From Telmatactis stephensoni (taxonomy: Eukaryota > Cnidaria > Anthozoa > Actiniaria > Isophelliidae), in NCBI GenBank assembly GCA_029948255.1, contig JALIZF010001881.1, forward strand, positions 682,001 through 746,000: a stretch of DNA of 64,000 bases, given 5' to 3'. A program made the translations under genes and the position numbers. This document shows positions 36,901-48,713 of the stretch, piece by piece (positions within the stretch are counted from its first letter, which is position 1; each line of letters begins with the position of its first letter). Under the pieces are notes generated by a model. That model was not told the origin of the DNA, ran no database searches, and was given only the letters and a program-made list of their open reading frames with translations.

Positions 36901-39900
36901 ACGTCTTGTGCTTAAGCTTCCTATTTATAATTTCAAGTGGATCGACACTGGCTGAAAATGGGTTCTGTGGCCACTTTCAATAACATAATTGCTGTCTAAA
37001 AGGTAAAAAATTAAAGCTCTGTATTTAACGTCGAAAGTTCCTTTAGCTACAAGCAATGCTATAAGCTAGTCTCCCAGGAAGCCGACGATGTGCTCATTCT
37101 ACCCCCCTCTTTCCATCAGTGCTCCGTTTTAAGGGTATTTAAAGCTAATTAAAGCTACACAAAAAGGATTATAGAAGTTGAAGCAAGGATGTGAGATCTG
37201 GGGATCAAACTAGGGACCTCTCACACCGAAGGCCGTGCACTAACCAACTGTGCCATCCTTGCTCCTTGCAAAAAATTAGATTAGTAGCTTTTGCACAATT
37301 CATGTGCAAGGCTAGAAGTTTTTTTGAGACTTTAATAAAGTTATCATCATCATCATCATCATCATCATTATTACTGTCCACTTAAGAGAGTGTCTGTTAG
37401 CAGAGTTATGAATGTACTGTCTTGTAAATCCAAAATGGTGATCTATAATTAAGAGAAATCTCAGGATGGAGCCTCTTTAAAATGTAAAACTTTGTTTATA
37501 AGTAGCCCCTCCCCCTGGGGCCTCCCCACAAACTTCACTGTAGTGAGTACCCCTCCCCTACTGTTCTTGTTTTACAACAAATTTCAGAATTAATGTGACA
37601 CCTTCAAAGAACATGCATGTTGTAGAGTTCATATTATATAAATATTTAATGTCTTCCTTTTTTTCCTTTTAGGATGGAAATGTCTTCACTCCTTGAATAA
37701 CATTTTCTTGTCCTATCTTCTTCTTCATCTTGGTGGACCAACAACTACAACTGTGGTTCTCTCATTTATCTTGAATATGGTATGTTGCAGGAAGGGAGGA
37801 AGGGAGGATGGGGGCTGGGGTGGGTATTGGGGCGGAGACAAGGCAGGAGGGTATTTCAGGGACCCCCCTTCTAAAATGTGTTAAGTTCCAAAAAATATCC
37901 ATACCCCACTACAAAGGGATTTTGTAAATGGATTTCCCCCCCCCCCCCCCCAATCCCCTGGAACTTCCAATTTTCTTCTATACCAACTCTATTTTTTTTT
38001 CTTTCTTTGAATCCCCCCTCTCCTCCACAATTTCCAATTCTCTCCATGCCGTGGGGGGTATCCATGGATATTTTCTGGAACTACACAATTTGAGGGCAGG
38101 TTGTTCCCTATAAAGCTAACGACATGCAAAAAGATGATGCATTTTGAAGGTGATACAGAGGTTGTTACTGTCAGTAATAAAGGTTCACAATTTAACAAGC
38201 TTTTATTTATGATTCTTCAGGCTTATCTCCATGTAGGATATTATGTACGTGTTTTTGATGAATTCATGTTGGATTGGTCTGTACCACACTGTATATTGTG
38301 TCTACGATTGATAGGTACGTCCTCAAGAAGTAACAGTAAATATTGTTGCATAATTTGTAACCAATTTTTTTCTAACAGTAAAAATAACCAAAGTTAGAAA
38401 AAATGGAATTGCAATCAATGCAATAATGATTGCATAAGACCAATAATTGAGGGGATCCCCATGAAAAAAGGCCTAAGTGACTTTTTAATGAGCATGCAGG
38501 TATTATATGCATTATTTTTTTGGAATTAGGATGGAATTCCATGTTAACATTTTCGACCATTTGGGAAAAGTCATTTGAAAAATAACTGGCATTTTAATAG
38601 GCAATATTCTTCAATTTTTGTCCCTGTGTATCAAGGACTTTCAAATAGATTGTGGGTTTGTGATATCTACTACTAATATTATGGTCATCTTTAAACCAGG
38701 CATAGCATGGGACTATCATGATGGAAATAACTATAACAACAATGTAAGTAGCATATTAGAGTGCATGCCATATATCTGTGAAACAGCTAGTAACTATTTA
38801 GCACGTAATAGTATTTAGTTATCAACTATTTAGTTTTGGACAAACTAAGAATTCACTGAGGCATATGGAGTTTAAGCTTCAATGCTATCTTAACTAGTTT
38901 GTACAAAATAGTGCAATAAGACAGTATATATTAAATTTTATTTCATGGATATATGGTGTGCACTCTATTATGAATGAAGCAGAATAATTCCAAGATTAAA
39001 TGTAATTAAGACAAAGTTAAAATTGAGGCTGCTGGCCAATGGTCAGCTCCCGGGGGGGGGGGGGGGGGACTCCCATATATAAGAGGACGGGGATGCTCGT
39101 CGGAAATTTTGAACAATGACCCCTAAAAGGTACCTGAGTGGGAGTGGCAACAATTCATTTCTACCCCTAAAAGGTACCAATTCAAAAACAATAATAAAGA
39201 ATTAAAGTAATGAAACACTTTGTTATCGATGTACTTTGAAGATTCAATTCAGATCATCGAAATCGTCCCTTTCATGCTTATTTTAGGTAGTTTATTTACT
39301 CCAAAACAGTCCCTAAAAGGTACCATCTATGTCTCTGGTAGTCCACTTAAGTCTGAGACACCCTAAAAGGTACCAGATGGCAGATTTTGACCCCTAAAAG
39401 GTACGACGAGCATCCCCGTCCATTTACGATCGGAGTCCCCCCCCGGGGGTCAGCTTCCTGCTGCAGGGTGCCCTCATGCTTGCTGCAGAGGCAGTACATG
39501 TAGCTTCATTGTTGATCAGTGTGATCCTTGTTGCTCAAGTTCTGCTGTTGCAATCGAGGCTGCTTGTCAGCAGTTTTTTATCAAACCATTTTGGTCCCTA
39601 GCTAGTGTGGTATGATTTTTTGCAACAATTATTAATAAATGGACTGTTTTTATGACCAGGAAATATCAGAAGATATGAAAACTACTCGGATAATAGACCC
39701 TCCATCCTTCCTAGAGGTAACAGTTTCATTCATTCTTCATTCAGTCATTCATTCATATGTTTGTTCTTTAATATTAATTCATTAAATAATGCTCATTACT
39801 GCAGATGTCACTGAAGTGGTAAAATTGTCATGACCAAAAAAATGTCACTGTCAGCTTCAAATGTAATACGTACTGTAGAGGTTGAAGTTTGGGCAGAATA

Positions 39901-42900
39901 ATAGACATAATTGAATGTGTTATCATGATGTATGGTGACATGTACTATACCATATTGTACACATGTACCATATCATATGCCACACCATACTTTAATGTTG
40001 GGTAACCTCCTGTGTAGCTCAATTTGACATACCTGTAAAAACAAAGAAAAAAACTAAAAACGATTTCATGAAACTGCTTGAAAACTTACAGTACTGCTAG
40101 ATTTGCATTGACTAGCAGCATTTTCTTGGCAGTAATTCACATATCAAGGGGGTAAAACAGGCAGCAAATAAACCAAATAATATATTTTTCATTTTTTAAA
40201 GATGACAGGCTATTGCTACTTCTTTGGAGGAGTGCTGGTAGGCCCACAGGTGAGCAGCACTGCTTATTGGAAGTTTTTATCCAAAAGTGTTGTGCCTTTT
40301 ACTGGCTAGAGGAAAGCTAGATTGCATGTAGGAAGTTGAAGTATTGAAAAGAGCTGGAGGTTCCAACTTCATTTAGGCATAAAGTGCTCTCTAGCATATA
40401 GGGTGATTTTTTCTAAACAACAGCTCGAATGTTAATTGTGTCCTAACTAACTCCTTTCAGTTCTCTATAAGAAGGTACCTTGCACTTGTTGAAAGAACTT
40501 TAGAAGATAAAGGTGTTGATAGCTCAAAAAGGTAAGAAAACTATGGTCATCTACTATGTACTTAATTATGGACTGATGGGGGGGGGGGGGGGGGGGGGGG
40601 GACTACAGGATGAATGAGATCCAAATATTTTCCCATCCAGCCTGACCTAACTCAGGCAATAAGCATTGTATCATATGTTTTTGACCACTTTATTTCTATT
40701 TTTGGATGTGTGTGCCAGGGACTGGGTCCAGTTTGATTATGGACTGAGAGGGGGTTGGGGGTTGGGGGGAAGGTCTGGATACAGGTTTTTCTGGACCACC
40801 TTCAAAAATCTGTATGTGCCCATCACGTGACTGTTTCGAAGGTTTTCTTAGGAGCATGCGCAGGGCCAAATATGGGTCATCTTTGCTTCCCATTTTAGCT
40901 AGCTCACTAAGTAAAAAGATTGAAGTTAGCCTTTACATCACTTGTTTCACTTCACTGGGTACAGGAGCAGATTAAGGAAAGGGCTTCGGGGAGAGGGGAG
41001 GGGGGTGCAGACCCCCTACTAAGACACCTTTGGCACCTTTTCCTTTTCGATACTTTTCCAAAACATCCTCTGGATCCTCTGGCTGGTTTTTCATTTCTTT
41101 AACGTTGCACCCCCGGATATACCAGGATCTACCCATGAGGTTGGGGGTGGGGGTGGGGGGGGGGGGGGGGGGAGGGAGAGGGGGTCAGTACAAGTAGCCA
41201 GTACACAGTGTGGGCAGTATGAATCATCTTACATTGAACATGTATAGCAACTCAGCTTAACTGAGAAAATAAACTGAAAGACTAACCTTGTTACGGTTTT
41301 TGTTATTTGTTGTAGCATTCCCTATGCATTTGAGCGACTAGCTTTAGGACTGGTGTATATAACTTTCTTTCAACTATTCATGCCCTTCTATCAAGCAGAT
41401 TATTTTCTATCAGAATGGTATGAGGTAAATACACTTTATATTTGAAAATTAAAAATACCTTGTTTTGACTGGAATGGATTCCTAATGGAGAGGATAATAG
41501 ATGGTTTGCCATTTTTACTGTTGGAGGGGGTGGAACCCTTACATTTTGGTCCGGAAAGATCATCGGGTATCTGTAATTAGCCTTGTCTGGCCGTAGGAGT
41601 CAGCAGAAATTGCGAGCGCTTTTGAATAGCATGTTTCCTTTAGTGGATACATGTAAACCGGGAAGCTTCGCGTTTCTCGTGTTTCTGGAAAAAAGAAATG
41701 TTTCTGAGATGTTTCAGAAACGTTGTGTCAAAAATTTGTCGCGACAAACAATGTTTTTCGTGTGGCTAAACCGGGAAACATTTGCGAAACATGCGCGCGC
41801 ATCCTGAAAGGTATCAAATAACGATCATGCCAGTCCATTGTCAATACGTCGCTGACATTAAGTAACATAATCTATTACACAACAATATATTTATTTTTGC
41901 TTTACAGAATTTATCCATACTTCGTAAAATGTGGTTTATCACGTGGTTTAATGAAGTTTTATGGATGAAGTATTTAGGGCTCTTTTTGATATCGGTAAGT
42001 ACACTGTCCATTTAAAGTGCTTTGTACTAAATGCAGGAGTCTCATTGGCTTGTTAGCATGCGTTATTGGCCATTAAACCACTATTTTCATGGGTAACGAA
42101 GAAAACGAGCACACTAACAAACATATAGCTACACTAGCTGTTTTGCTCCTAGAAAGTCTAGGAAAGACAAAAGAGTGATTTAGCAAACGCGACCCGACGC
42201 GAAAAAACGGGACGTTAGATGACAAATTTATTACATTCAGTTTGTTGCGTGACTACCGAGCTAACGTCGCGAAGCCACGTTTAGGACGCCATTTCGATTG
42301 TTTTCACGTCCTCTTCTTGACGTCGGCGACGTCAACGGTTTCCAACAAAATTCGTCAGCGCGCGCGGCGTCCTCTGTAAATGCGACGCAACACGACGAGA
42401 AATGACGAATTTCGTCCATTTTTGTAACTACTGCGACAATTTTGACAATGTTTTACCTGTTCCTTAGGAGGGAGGCTGTGTACTGACTGGTTTAGGTTAT
42501 AATGGCAAAACAGAAAGAGGTGAACCTAAATGGGATGGTGTGGCAAATATAAGGGTTTTTAATTACGAAACGGCTTACAGCGTACAGGTTAGTCATTGAT
42601 CAGTTATTAGGGACCTTACTGCGGAAATGCTTGTATCGCGAACGACAACTTTGAACTTTCAGTTAGATTTTTTTTTTCTGATCTGCCAATCATGTGAAGG
42701 GGGTGGAGCTTATGCAAATGCCCACGGACGTCACACGCGCGTTTTCGTTCATCCGTTCGCCGTAATAGATGAGGTTGCTGTTCTTGGTAGAAGATGAGAC
42801 TCATCATCTATAATGGCGAACGGATGAAGAAGAACGTACACTGCGGTGGCGTCCGCGTTGACAAAAACGTCTCCTGCTTAAGCTCCCTATTTGCTAGAGC

Positions 42901-45825
42901 TAGTCTGTCTGCCTTTTGTGTTTGGTATATACTAACCAACTTTGAATCACTTAAACTCTTTATTTCAGCAAGTAATTCAAGCTTTCCATTTGCAAACGAG
43001 TCTTTGGCTTGTGCGGTAAGACACTGGCCTAAGGAGCCTTAATTTGATTAAAAGAACCAAGTCAGAACAAGTCTGTACTTGAGTGTCCCTAACATTTATA
43101 TGGAGGCAAGCCAGCCCGGTAAACGGGCTGAATCCCTTTGTTTTCTTTTCCCTTTGGGCCACAAAACAAAACAACCCAGCCCGCTTACCGGGTTGGTTCG
43201 CCTCCATATAAAAAGCTCCTAAGTTCCCGAAAGCCGATTACAACTAATCCACGGTTAACTCTTTAGAGTATCATACATTTAAATCCTCGTGTATAACCAG
43301 GATTTCAGGAACCGGCTCCTCTCTTGGAGCAATATTTTTGCGACTGCTGGAAATTCTCGGCGCGCACGTTTTCACTCGATTCTCGCCACATACAAAAGAA
43401 TCAAGACAAGACTACGTGCATAAAACTCAGTCATTTGTAACTAAGGGACGGACCATTAGAAAAGTGATTGGGGAGGGGGGGGGGGGTGGGGAAAAAGCAA
43501 AAATTATTTCCAATAAAAATTTTGAAAAAAAAAAATCTGCCGGGACATTTTCTTTAAAAAAATATTCCTGCCAAAGTGAAAAAAAATTCATATTCACTTT
43601 TGGTGGCCAAAAAAAAATTTATGCCAATCCCAAACTCCCCACCCCCCCCCCCCATCACTTTTCTAATGGTCCGTCCCTAAACAAACGTTTTAGCACATAG
43701 CCTCGTTCTGAGTCCTTTGTAAGTGACAGATGAAGGGTATCTCGCAACTGGACTATTAGCTATATACTGGATGCTGATTGGTCGTTGTTGGCCCACGCGA
43801 GCTCCTTCTTCCATATAGGGAAATTTGTACTTTATTTGGAAGTTGGAATAAATTTTCATCGCGAAAAAAGCGATTTTCTTCAAAAATTCCATCCAACCTT
43901 ACAGCCATTCCAGTGAAAACATGCTAAGCAAGTCAGCCATCTTGATTTTGGCCGAAAAAGGACTGGAAAAGTGTAGAAACAGGGAACCGCGGTTTGTTTA
44001 CCACAGGAAGCCCGAAAATCGTAACACATTTCTTGATATGTACTCATTTTACTATTTTAGGTATGTTTACAAGAGAGTCAAGTTCCTAGGCAACAGAGTA
44101 TTGTCCTTAGCTGCTGCACAATTATTTCTTGCTGTATGGCATGGAACATCACCTGGCTATTATTGCCTGTTTTTCTGTCAATTTTCCATTATACTTTTTG
44201 AGAAATCGGTAAGTGTTATGGTACTCTGCAGCCTAGTCCCCAGGCTTTCCCGTCTCTCGCTTCTAAACGCGACGTCACAGAGTGACAGGCGCCTGGGAAC
44301 TAGGCTGGGTACTCTGATTATTTAGCATGGAAATCTACTTATATTGTTATAAATACCATAAAAATAGGTATTTTACGACCACAGAACATGACGTAAAATG
44401 ACGACAATACATTCGAACCTCTGACCGACTAAAATGTCAAGTCGAGGTAGTCGCCTATTACGAGAGGTTCCAGCTTTAGTGAATTGACAACTTAGTATTG
44501 GTTATATTACTTTAGAAAACTGGTCACTTAGGAGAGGTGGTCGCAATGGGAGGTTCGACTTGTATCTCTTGCGTGATAAGCGTGACAACGCGAATCCACG
44601 TTCAGGACGCGATTTCGTCCTGTTCGGCTATCTTTCGTCCTCTTCGGCTATCCTTCGTCTTCTTCGACTATCTTTCGTCCTCGTCGGCTTCATAAACCAT
44701 CAGGACGTCATCCACGAGGGCCTAGGGCGTGTGTAACTGTAAATTAAGAAACACTTCCCTTCCTCCCCTTCCCTGAAGCCCTGAGACCCCGAGGTCTCAA
44801 CAACAACAACAACAACAATGACAAAAACAACAACAACAACAACATTATTATCATCTGAAGATGATAGCAGCGTGCGGCCACCATAGAAAAGTTTATGTTG
44901 CGTTAAACGTTCAGGTCTGAGTTCCTGACAGCCCATTCACTTTAATCCTGGATTAGCACTAATCGGCCTTATAGGAACCGGCACCAGTTGCCAGCTCATA
45001 TGTGTGTAATGCTGTCTCTAGTTCCTCTCACAAATGCACTTCCTTCTCCTCTTTTTTCCATAGTTTATTGATATATGGGAGACCTGTGGCTGGAAGAAGA
45101 TTTCAGAATATTCTCTATGGCTTCAATGTATTGTTATTCCATTCCTGTACTTACAAAAACAGTTTATGTTAGGATATGGGTCCATTCCATTGGGTCTTCT
45201 TGAATATAAAAAAATACACAAGGTAAGAGTTCTAAAGGTTCCGGTCACCATAGGAAACCCAAAGCCCTGTTTCTCGAAGCGCGTGGTACTAAGGACAGTT
45301 TGCGTTACGCCGTGCCGTAACTGAGTTAACTGTGTCAGTGCCGTATTTTCTATAAAACATTCAAAATTCCTGCCGCGATCATGCCGTTTTCACAGTCATA
45401 CAAAAATTGCTCTATTGAGTGCGTTCACGGAGACGTAAAGACGCAAGCTCCCAGTAGCTTATTCGTAACTGGTGTAACGCGTGCAGTCCTGTGAACTCTA
45501 AATCTGCACGCAGCACGCGCGCGCGTTTTCTATTCACCAGAACTTTATCGTGAACAGGTCTTGATAAAGCAGTGGTATGATTGCGAGCCACAAATACGGA
45601 TGAAAGAATATCAATATATACCCGATTCAAACCTGTGACTGCAACTGTTTAACGGTTAGCCTTTTTTAAACGCTTTTCCAACTAAAAGAATTTCATTTTA
45701 TGTAGGCTGGCATGAGCTTGTATTACGCTCCTCTTATTATGGTGATGTCGTGGTTGCTAGTTATCTACCCTTTCATCGTAAGACCTTTATTGAAATCAAG
45801 AAAACCTAAAGTTAAATCCAGTTAA
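33985..45825 (+). CDS. LPCAT3-like MBOAT lysophospholipid acyltransferase, complete, 16 exons
   Basis: Exons: 33985-34084, 36158-36216, 36563-36611, 37673-37779, 38221-38314, 38700-38743, 39660-39716, 40202-40249, 40461-40531, 41316-41424, 41908-41994, 42468-42587, 42969-43015, 44061-44208, 45064-45222, 45706-45825. They sum to 1419 nt, a 472-residue protein (human LPCAT3 is 487). All introns are GT-AG and every phase matches. Family marks are GGVLVGPQ in exon 8, VLTGLGYNGK in exon 12, KRVKFLGNR and the catalytic AVWHG (His358) in exon 14, plus many membrane segments and a basic tail. LPCAT3 re-acylates lysophosphatidylcholine in the ER (Lands cycle). Odd point: residue 322, 36 residues before His358 where the family has its catalytic Asn, reads His (CAT at 42987-42989). 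Function as an acyltransferase is therefore inferred with caution. Introns carry several repeats. Confidence 0.9.
37170..37375 (-). mobile_element. Second tRNA-derived SINE family (minus strand)
   Basis: On the minus strand the head reads GCAAGGATGGCACAGTTGGT and GGTCCCTAGTTTGATCCCC (A- and B-box-like). On the plus strand a TCA run (37340-37368) lies beside it. It sits in intron 3 of the LPCAT3-like gene. No tRNA fold completes. Confidence 0.6.
37867..38090. repeat. C-tract repeat family, copy 2 (intron 4 of complete LPCAT3-like gene)
   Basis: Imperfect inverted ends AAAATATCCATACCCC and GGGGGGTATCCATGGATATT flank a C run. This is the reverse of the family seen at 1868-2068. It is probably a non-autonomous DNA element. 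Confidence 0.65.
39049..39447. mobile_element. hAT-like non-autonomous element with 8-bp duplication and five CCCTAAAAGGTAC motifs
   Basis: The 8-bp direct repeat GGTCAGCT (39041-39048 and 39448-39455) flanks ends CCCGGGGGG...ACTCC and GGAGTCCCCCCCCGGG. Subterminal GGGGATGCTCGTCG and CGACGAGCATCCCC pair. CCCTAAAAGGTAC occurs near 39120, 39163, 39311, 39361 and 39391, all on the same strand. It lies in intron 6 of the LPCAT3-like gene. Confidence 0.87.
42175..42430. mobile_element. Hairpin family GTGATTTAGCAAACGCGAC, copy 1
   Basis: Starts GAGTGATTTAGCAAACGCGA, is rich in GACGTC/CGCGACG words, and matches 47935-48135 in opposite orientation. It lies in intron 11. Confidence 0.65.
43445..43677. 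mobile_element. Hairpin element with TAA duplication, GGGACGGACC ends
   Basis: Ends GGGACGGACCATTAGAAAAG and CTTTTCTAATGGTCCGTCCC with TAA on both sides (43442-43444, 43678-43680). The interior has paired G and C runs. It lies in intron 13. Confidence 0.87.
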
Positions 45826-45965
45826 AATATTTTATAAGTTAAAATCATAAAGCAAAAGCTATCACAATTTCCATAAATCTATGCTAAGATGTTTTCGTGT
45901 TGCACCATTCTGTCTGTAATCATACTTGGGATAAAGACAGAAACCAGATTGTTTGTCATTGTTGA

Positions 45966-46275
45966 GTACAGGCAGGGTTCGTACGCCTCCTGGAAATCCT
46001 GGAAAATCCTGGATTGTTATTTTCTTCCTGGAAAGTCCTTGAAAGTCCTGAAACTCCTGGAAAACAGAAACGAACAAGTGTACGTTTACTGTGCATATAT
46101 GTTTGCGTAAAACCTCCGTTTACATTCCTTAACTCCGCCAGTAAGAAATGTTATGCAAATTTATTTTTTTCTTGAGTGAGCTAGTAAGAAACTCCTAGAA
46201 AACTCCTGGAAATAATCTGAAAATCCTCCTTGAAACTCCTGGATTTATTGAATTTTCTGGGCGTACGGGCCGGCC
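45966..46275. repeat. CCTGGAAA-reiterating repeat, GGGTTCGTACGC ends
   Basis: Starts CAGGGTTCGTACGCCTCCTG and ends GGGCGTACGGGCCGGCCTGG. The interior repeats TCCTGGAAA/TCCTTGAAA about ten times. Non-coding; downstream of the LPCAT3-like gene. Confidence 0.65.
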
Positions 46276-46685
46276 TGGCACAGGTCACACCATCCCTCAT
46301 AATCCTATATGTTAGCATTATTCGATACTAAATCTTGTGTATTACCTATTTTCTCGTGTTAACATTGTAAGTACTAATTAGTTTTATATCATAAAAATAA
46401 GACTTGCTGTATATTTTTCATTAAAATAATTGTAAACGTTTTATTAAACACGAAATTTATAAACGCCTCTGTCTCTTTATTTGTATGGCGGACTCAAGTT
46501 ACGTACGTACTTGTCCGGTTACAAAAGTTACGTGGACTTAAGTAATCATTACGTTACGTCAAGTTAATTAAAAAATTATATATTATCATCATTATTTTAA
46601 TGATAGCCTGCGAATTGCAGGCGTTCTTTGCAGGCTATTTTAAGGAGGGTACGTGACATACATTACTGGTATCCCAGTACTTTTA

Positions 46686-46889
46686 GGGGGTGTTTACTGA
46701 CATGGCACTAGGATCATCCTAGAAGGCGAATCATCCTACCTGCTATACATTTACTGCATTCTGTTTAGTAGGATGATCCTAGTACCCGAAGCGAAGACAC
46801 AAATTTCCATGTAAACAGAATGCAGTAAATGTTTAACAGGTAGGATGATTCGCTTGCTAGGATGATCCTAGTGCCATGTAAACACCCCC
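46686..46889. mobile_element. Hairpin element with TTA duplication
   Basis: Ends GGGGGTGTTTACTGACATGG and CCATGTAAACACCCCC, TTA on both sides (46683-46685 and 46890-46892). ACTAGGATCATCCTAG-type words recur inside. Confidence 0.87.
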
Positions 46890-47160
46890 TTAATTTTGGC
46901 ATCAATTATACCTATTCGCACAAACAATCATCGAACCTAGAAGCTGAGACCGAAATGGCTCCTGGATACACTAGTACTGAGATATTCACTGCATAATCAT
47001 GTTTGGGATACAAACACTTTTCACAGTTGCTGTTTGAAGCGTCCACGTCCATGCACTTCGTTTAAAATTATCTAATCAACAGATTCTCCAATGTTCATTT
47101 CGGTCTCTGCTTCTATGTTTTAAATGGTCAATGTTTGTGCAAATAATATTCGCATCTGAT

Positions 47161-47320
47161 AGAGCGGTTTTCGTATGAGTGCATGGAAACTGACCATACC
47201 AGTTACGGTCAATGCACGGTAAGGTTACGGCAGGATTTTCGAATGTTTTTGTCGACATTACGGTACTGACACGGTCACGGTACGGTACGGTCAGTTTCCC
47301 ACTCATACGAAAACCGCTCT
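47161..47320. mobile_element. Hairpin element, GAGCGGTTTTCGTATGAGTG ends
   Basis: Ends AGAGCGGTTTTCGTATGAGT and ACTCATACGAAAACCGCTCT are nearly perfect. The interior is built of ACGGT repeats. TA on each side. Confidence 0.88.
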
Positions 47321-47368
47321 AACTGCACACTGCATTCAAAGACTAAAATACAGTGAATTTTTTGCTTC

Positions 47369-47589
47369 AGGCTACGTCCACATGAATTTGAAAACTCATC
47401 TTTTTCCCCGGCCGTTTTCGTAACATCTAAAAGATGGAATTAGAGTTGTTTTCATATGAGTGGGAAAAGGTGCGGTCCGTACCGTGACCGTGTATTCTGC
47501 CGTATAACCGTACTGTGCGGTGACCGTACTGTTTCGTAGTCATATGAAGACCGCTTTAAAAACGCCGCTTTAGTGTGGACGAGAGGCCT
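47369..47589. mobile_element. Hairpin element hosting a nested GTTTTCATATGA element
   Basis: Outer ends AGGCTACGTCCACATGAATT and TTTAGTGTGGACGAGAGGCC. Inside, 47442-47557 has ends AGAGTTGTTTTCATATGAGT and GTCATATGAAGACCGCTTT, related to the element at 47161, so one element inserted into the other. Confidence 0.75.
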
Positions 47590-47934
47590 AACAGCAACAA
47601 AAAAATGCACAAATTTATTAATTAATGTTAGCGACTGACATTGCATTCAAATTCTTTGTGTACGTGGTGGAATTGATATGCAATTGCTTATGCTTGTCTT
47701 TCCAACGTACAACGGCAGATACACACACACCCGAAGCTAAAGTGTCTCTCCTGAAATAGATGTATATGAACATTGGATACGTACGGTTCTACATATTTTA
47801 TTCATTACATCTAGTCTTGACCTGTTATTTTAGCTTCCCTTAAAGCTCGATTCACACAACAAGAGTTTTGGGCGCGGTATTTAAGTCAAGGCACCTCAAT
47901 TTTTATCGCGTGAATGGAAACGTGTCCCAAAATG

Positions 47935-48135
47935 TGATTTAGCAACACGACGCGACATCAAAGAGGACGCCGCGCGCGCTGACGAATTTTGTTCGAAATG
48001 ACCGAAAAGAAGAGAACGTGACGTGAAAACAAGCGAAATGGCGTCCTGAACGTGGCGTCGCGACGTTGTCACGGCAGTCACGCAACGAAAACTTCGTCAT
48101 GTTTTCGCGTGGCGTCGCGTTTGCTAAATCACTCT
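47935..48135. mobile_element. Hairpin family GTGATTTAGCAAACGCGAC, copy 2
   Basis: Ends GTGATTTAGCAACACGACGC and GCGTCGCGTTTGCTAAATCA. Contains GGACGCCGCGCGCGCTGACG, shared with 42175-42430. Confidence 0.75.
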
Positions 48136-48149
48136 ATTATTATCGATGA

Positions 48150-48700
48150 AACGTGGTGTTAATGGAAAATTGACAGGCTAAACATTTAGGCACGGGTATC
48201 TAAAGATAGGAATGCCATGCTCAAAACTCGTCGTGCAAACCGAACTTCAACCTCGGGTCCAATCGATCGTACGGTACGTAAAATCGATACTTGCACACAA
48301 TAAAATGAAACATGTCAAATGAAAATTGTTCGTTCTTTGTTATAGAAATATTAGTACTTAACTGACAATCGATCGGGTACATTAAATATTGTTAACCGAG
48401 ATCTTGGTGAAAGAAAAAAAATCGTATCTTAATGAATGTTATTGAAACGGAGGAAAACAAGGACGCGGATCCAAACCTGCTTAAACCGATATTTTCAGAG
48501 TCTTGCCCCTTTTCATATATTATCATTAATATTATTCTTTACAGAGTACATTAGATCTAGAATTTAAAAAATAAATAAATAATAAAAATATACTTGCTCC
48601 TCTTTGTTTATCATGGAGAGGGTAAGTCTGGGCCAAAAATTAAGACCACATTAATTAAATGGATCCGCGCCCGATTAACAGCTAAGAAATCGGCTATTTT
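48150..48700. other. 3' flank of UBIAD1-like gene, nothing recognised
   Basis: AT-rich sequence without a protein-like frame or a clear inverted repeat. Confidence 0.4.
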
Positions 48701-48713
48701 GTGCTTAAAAGCA

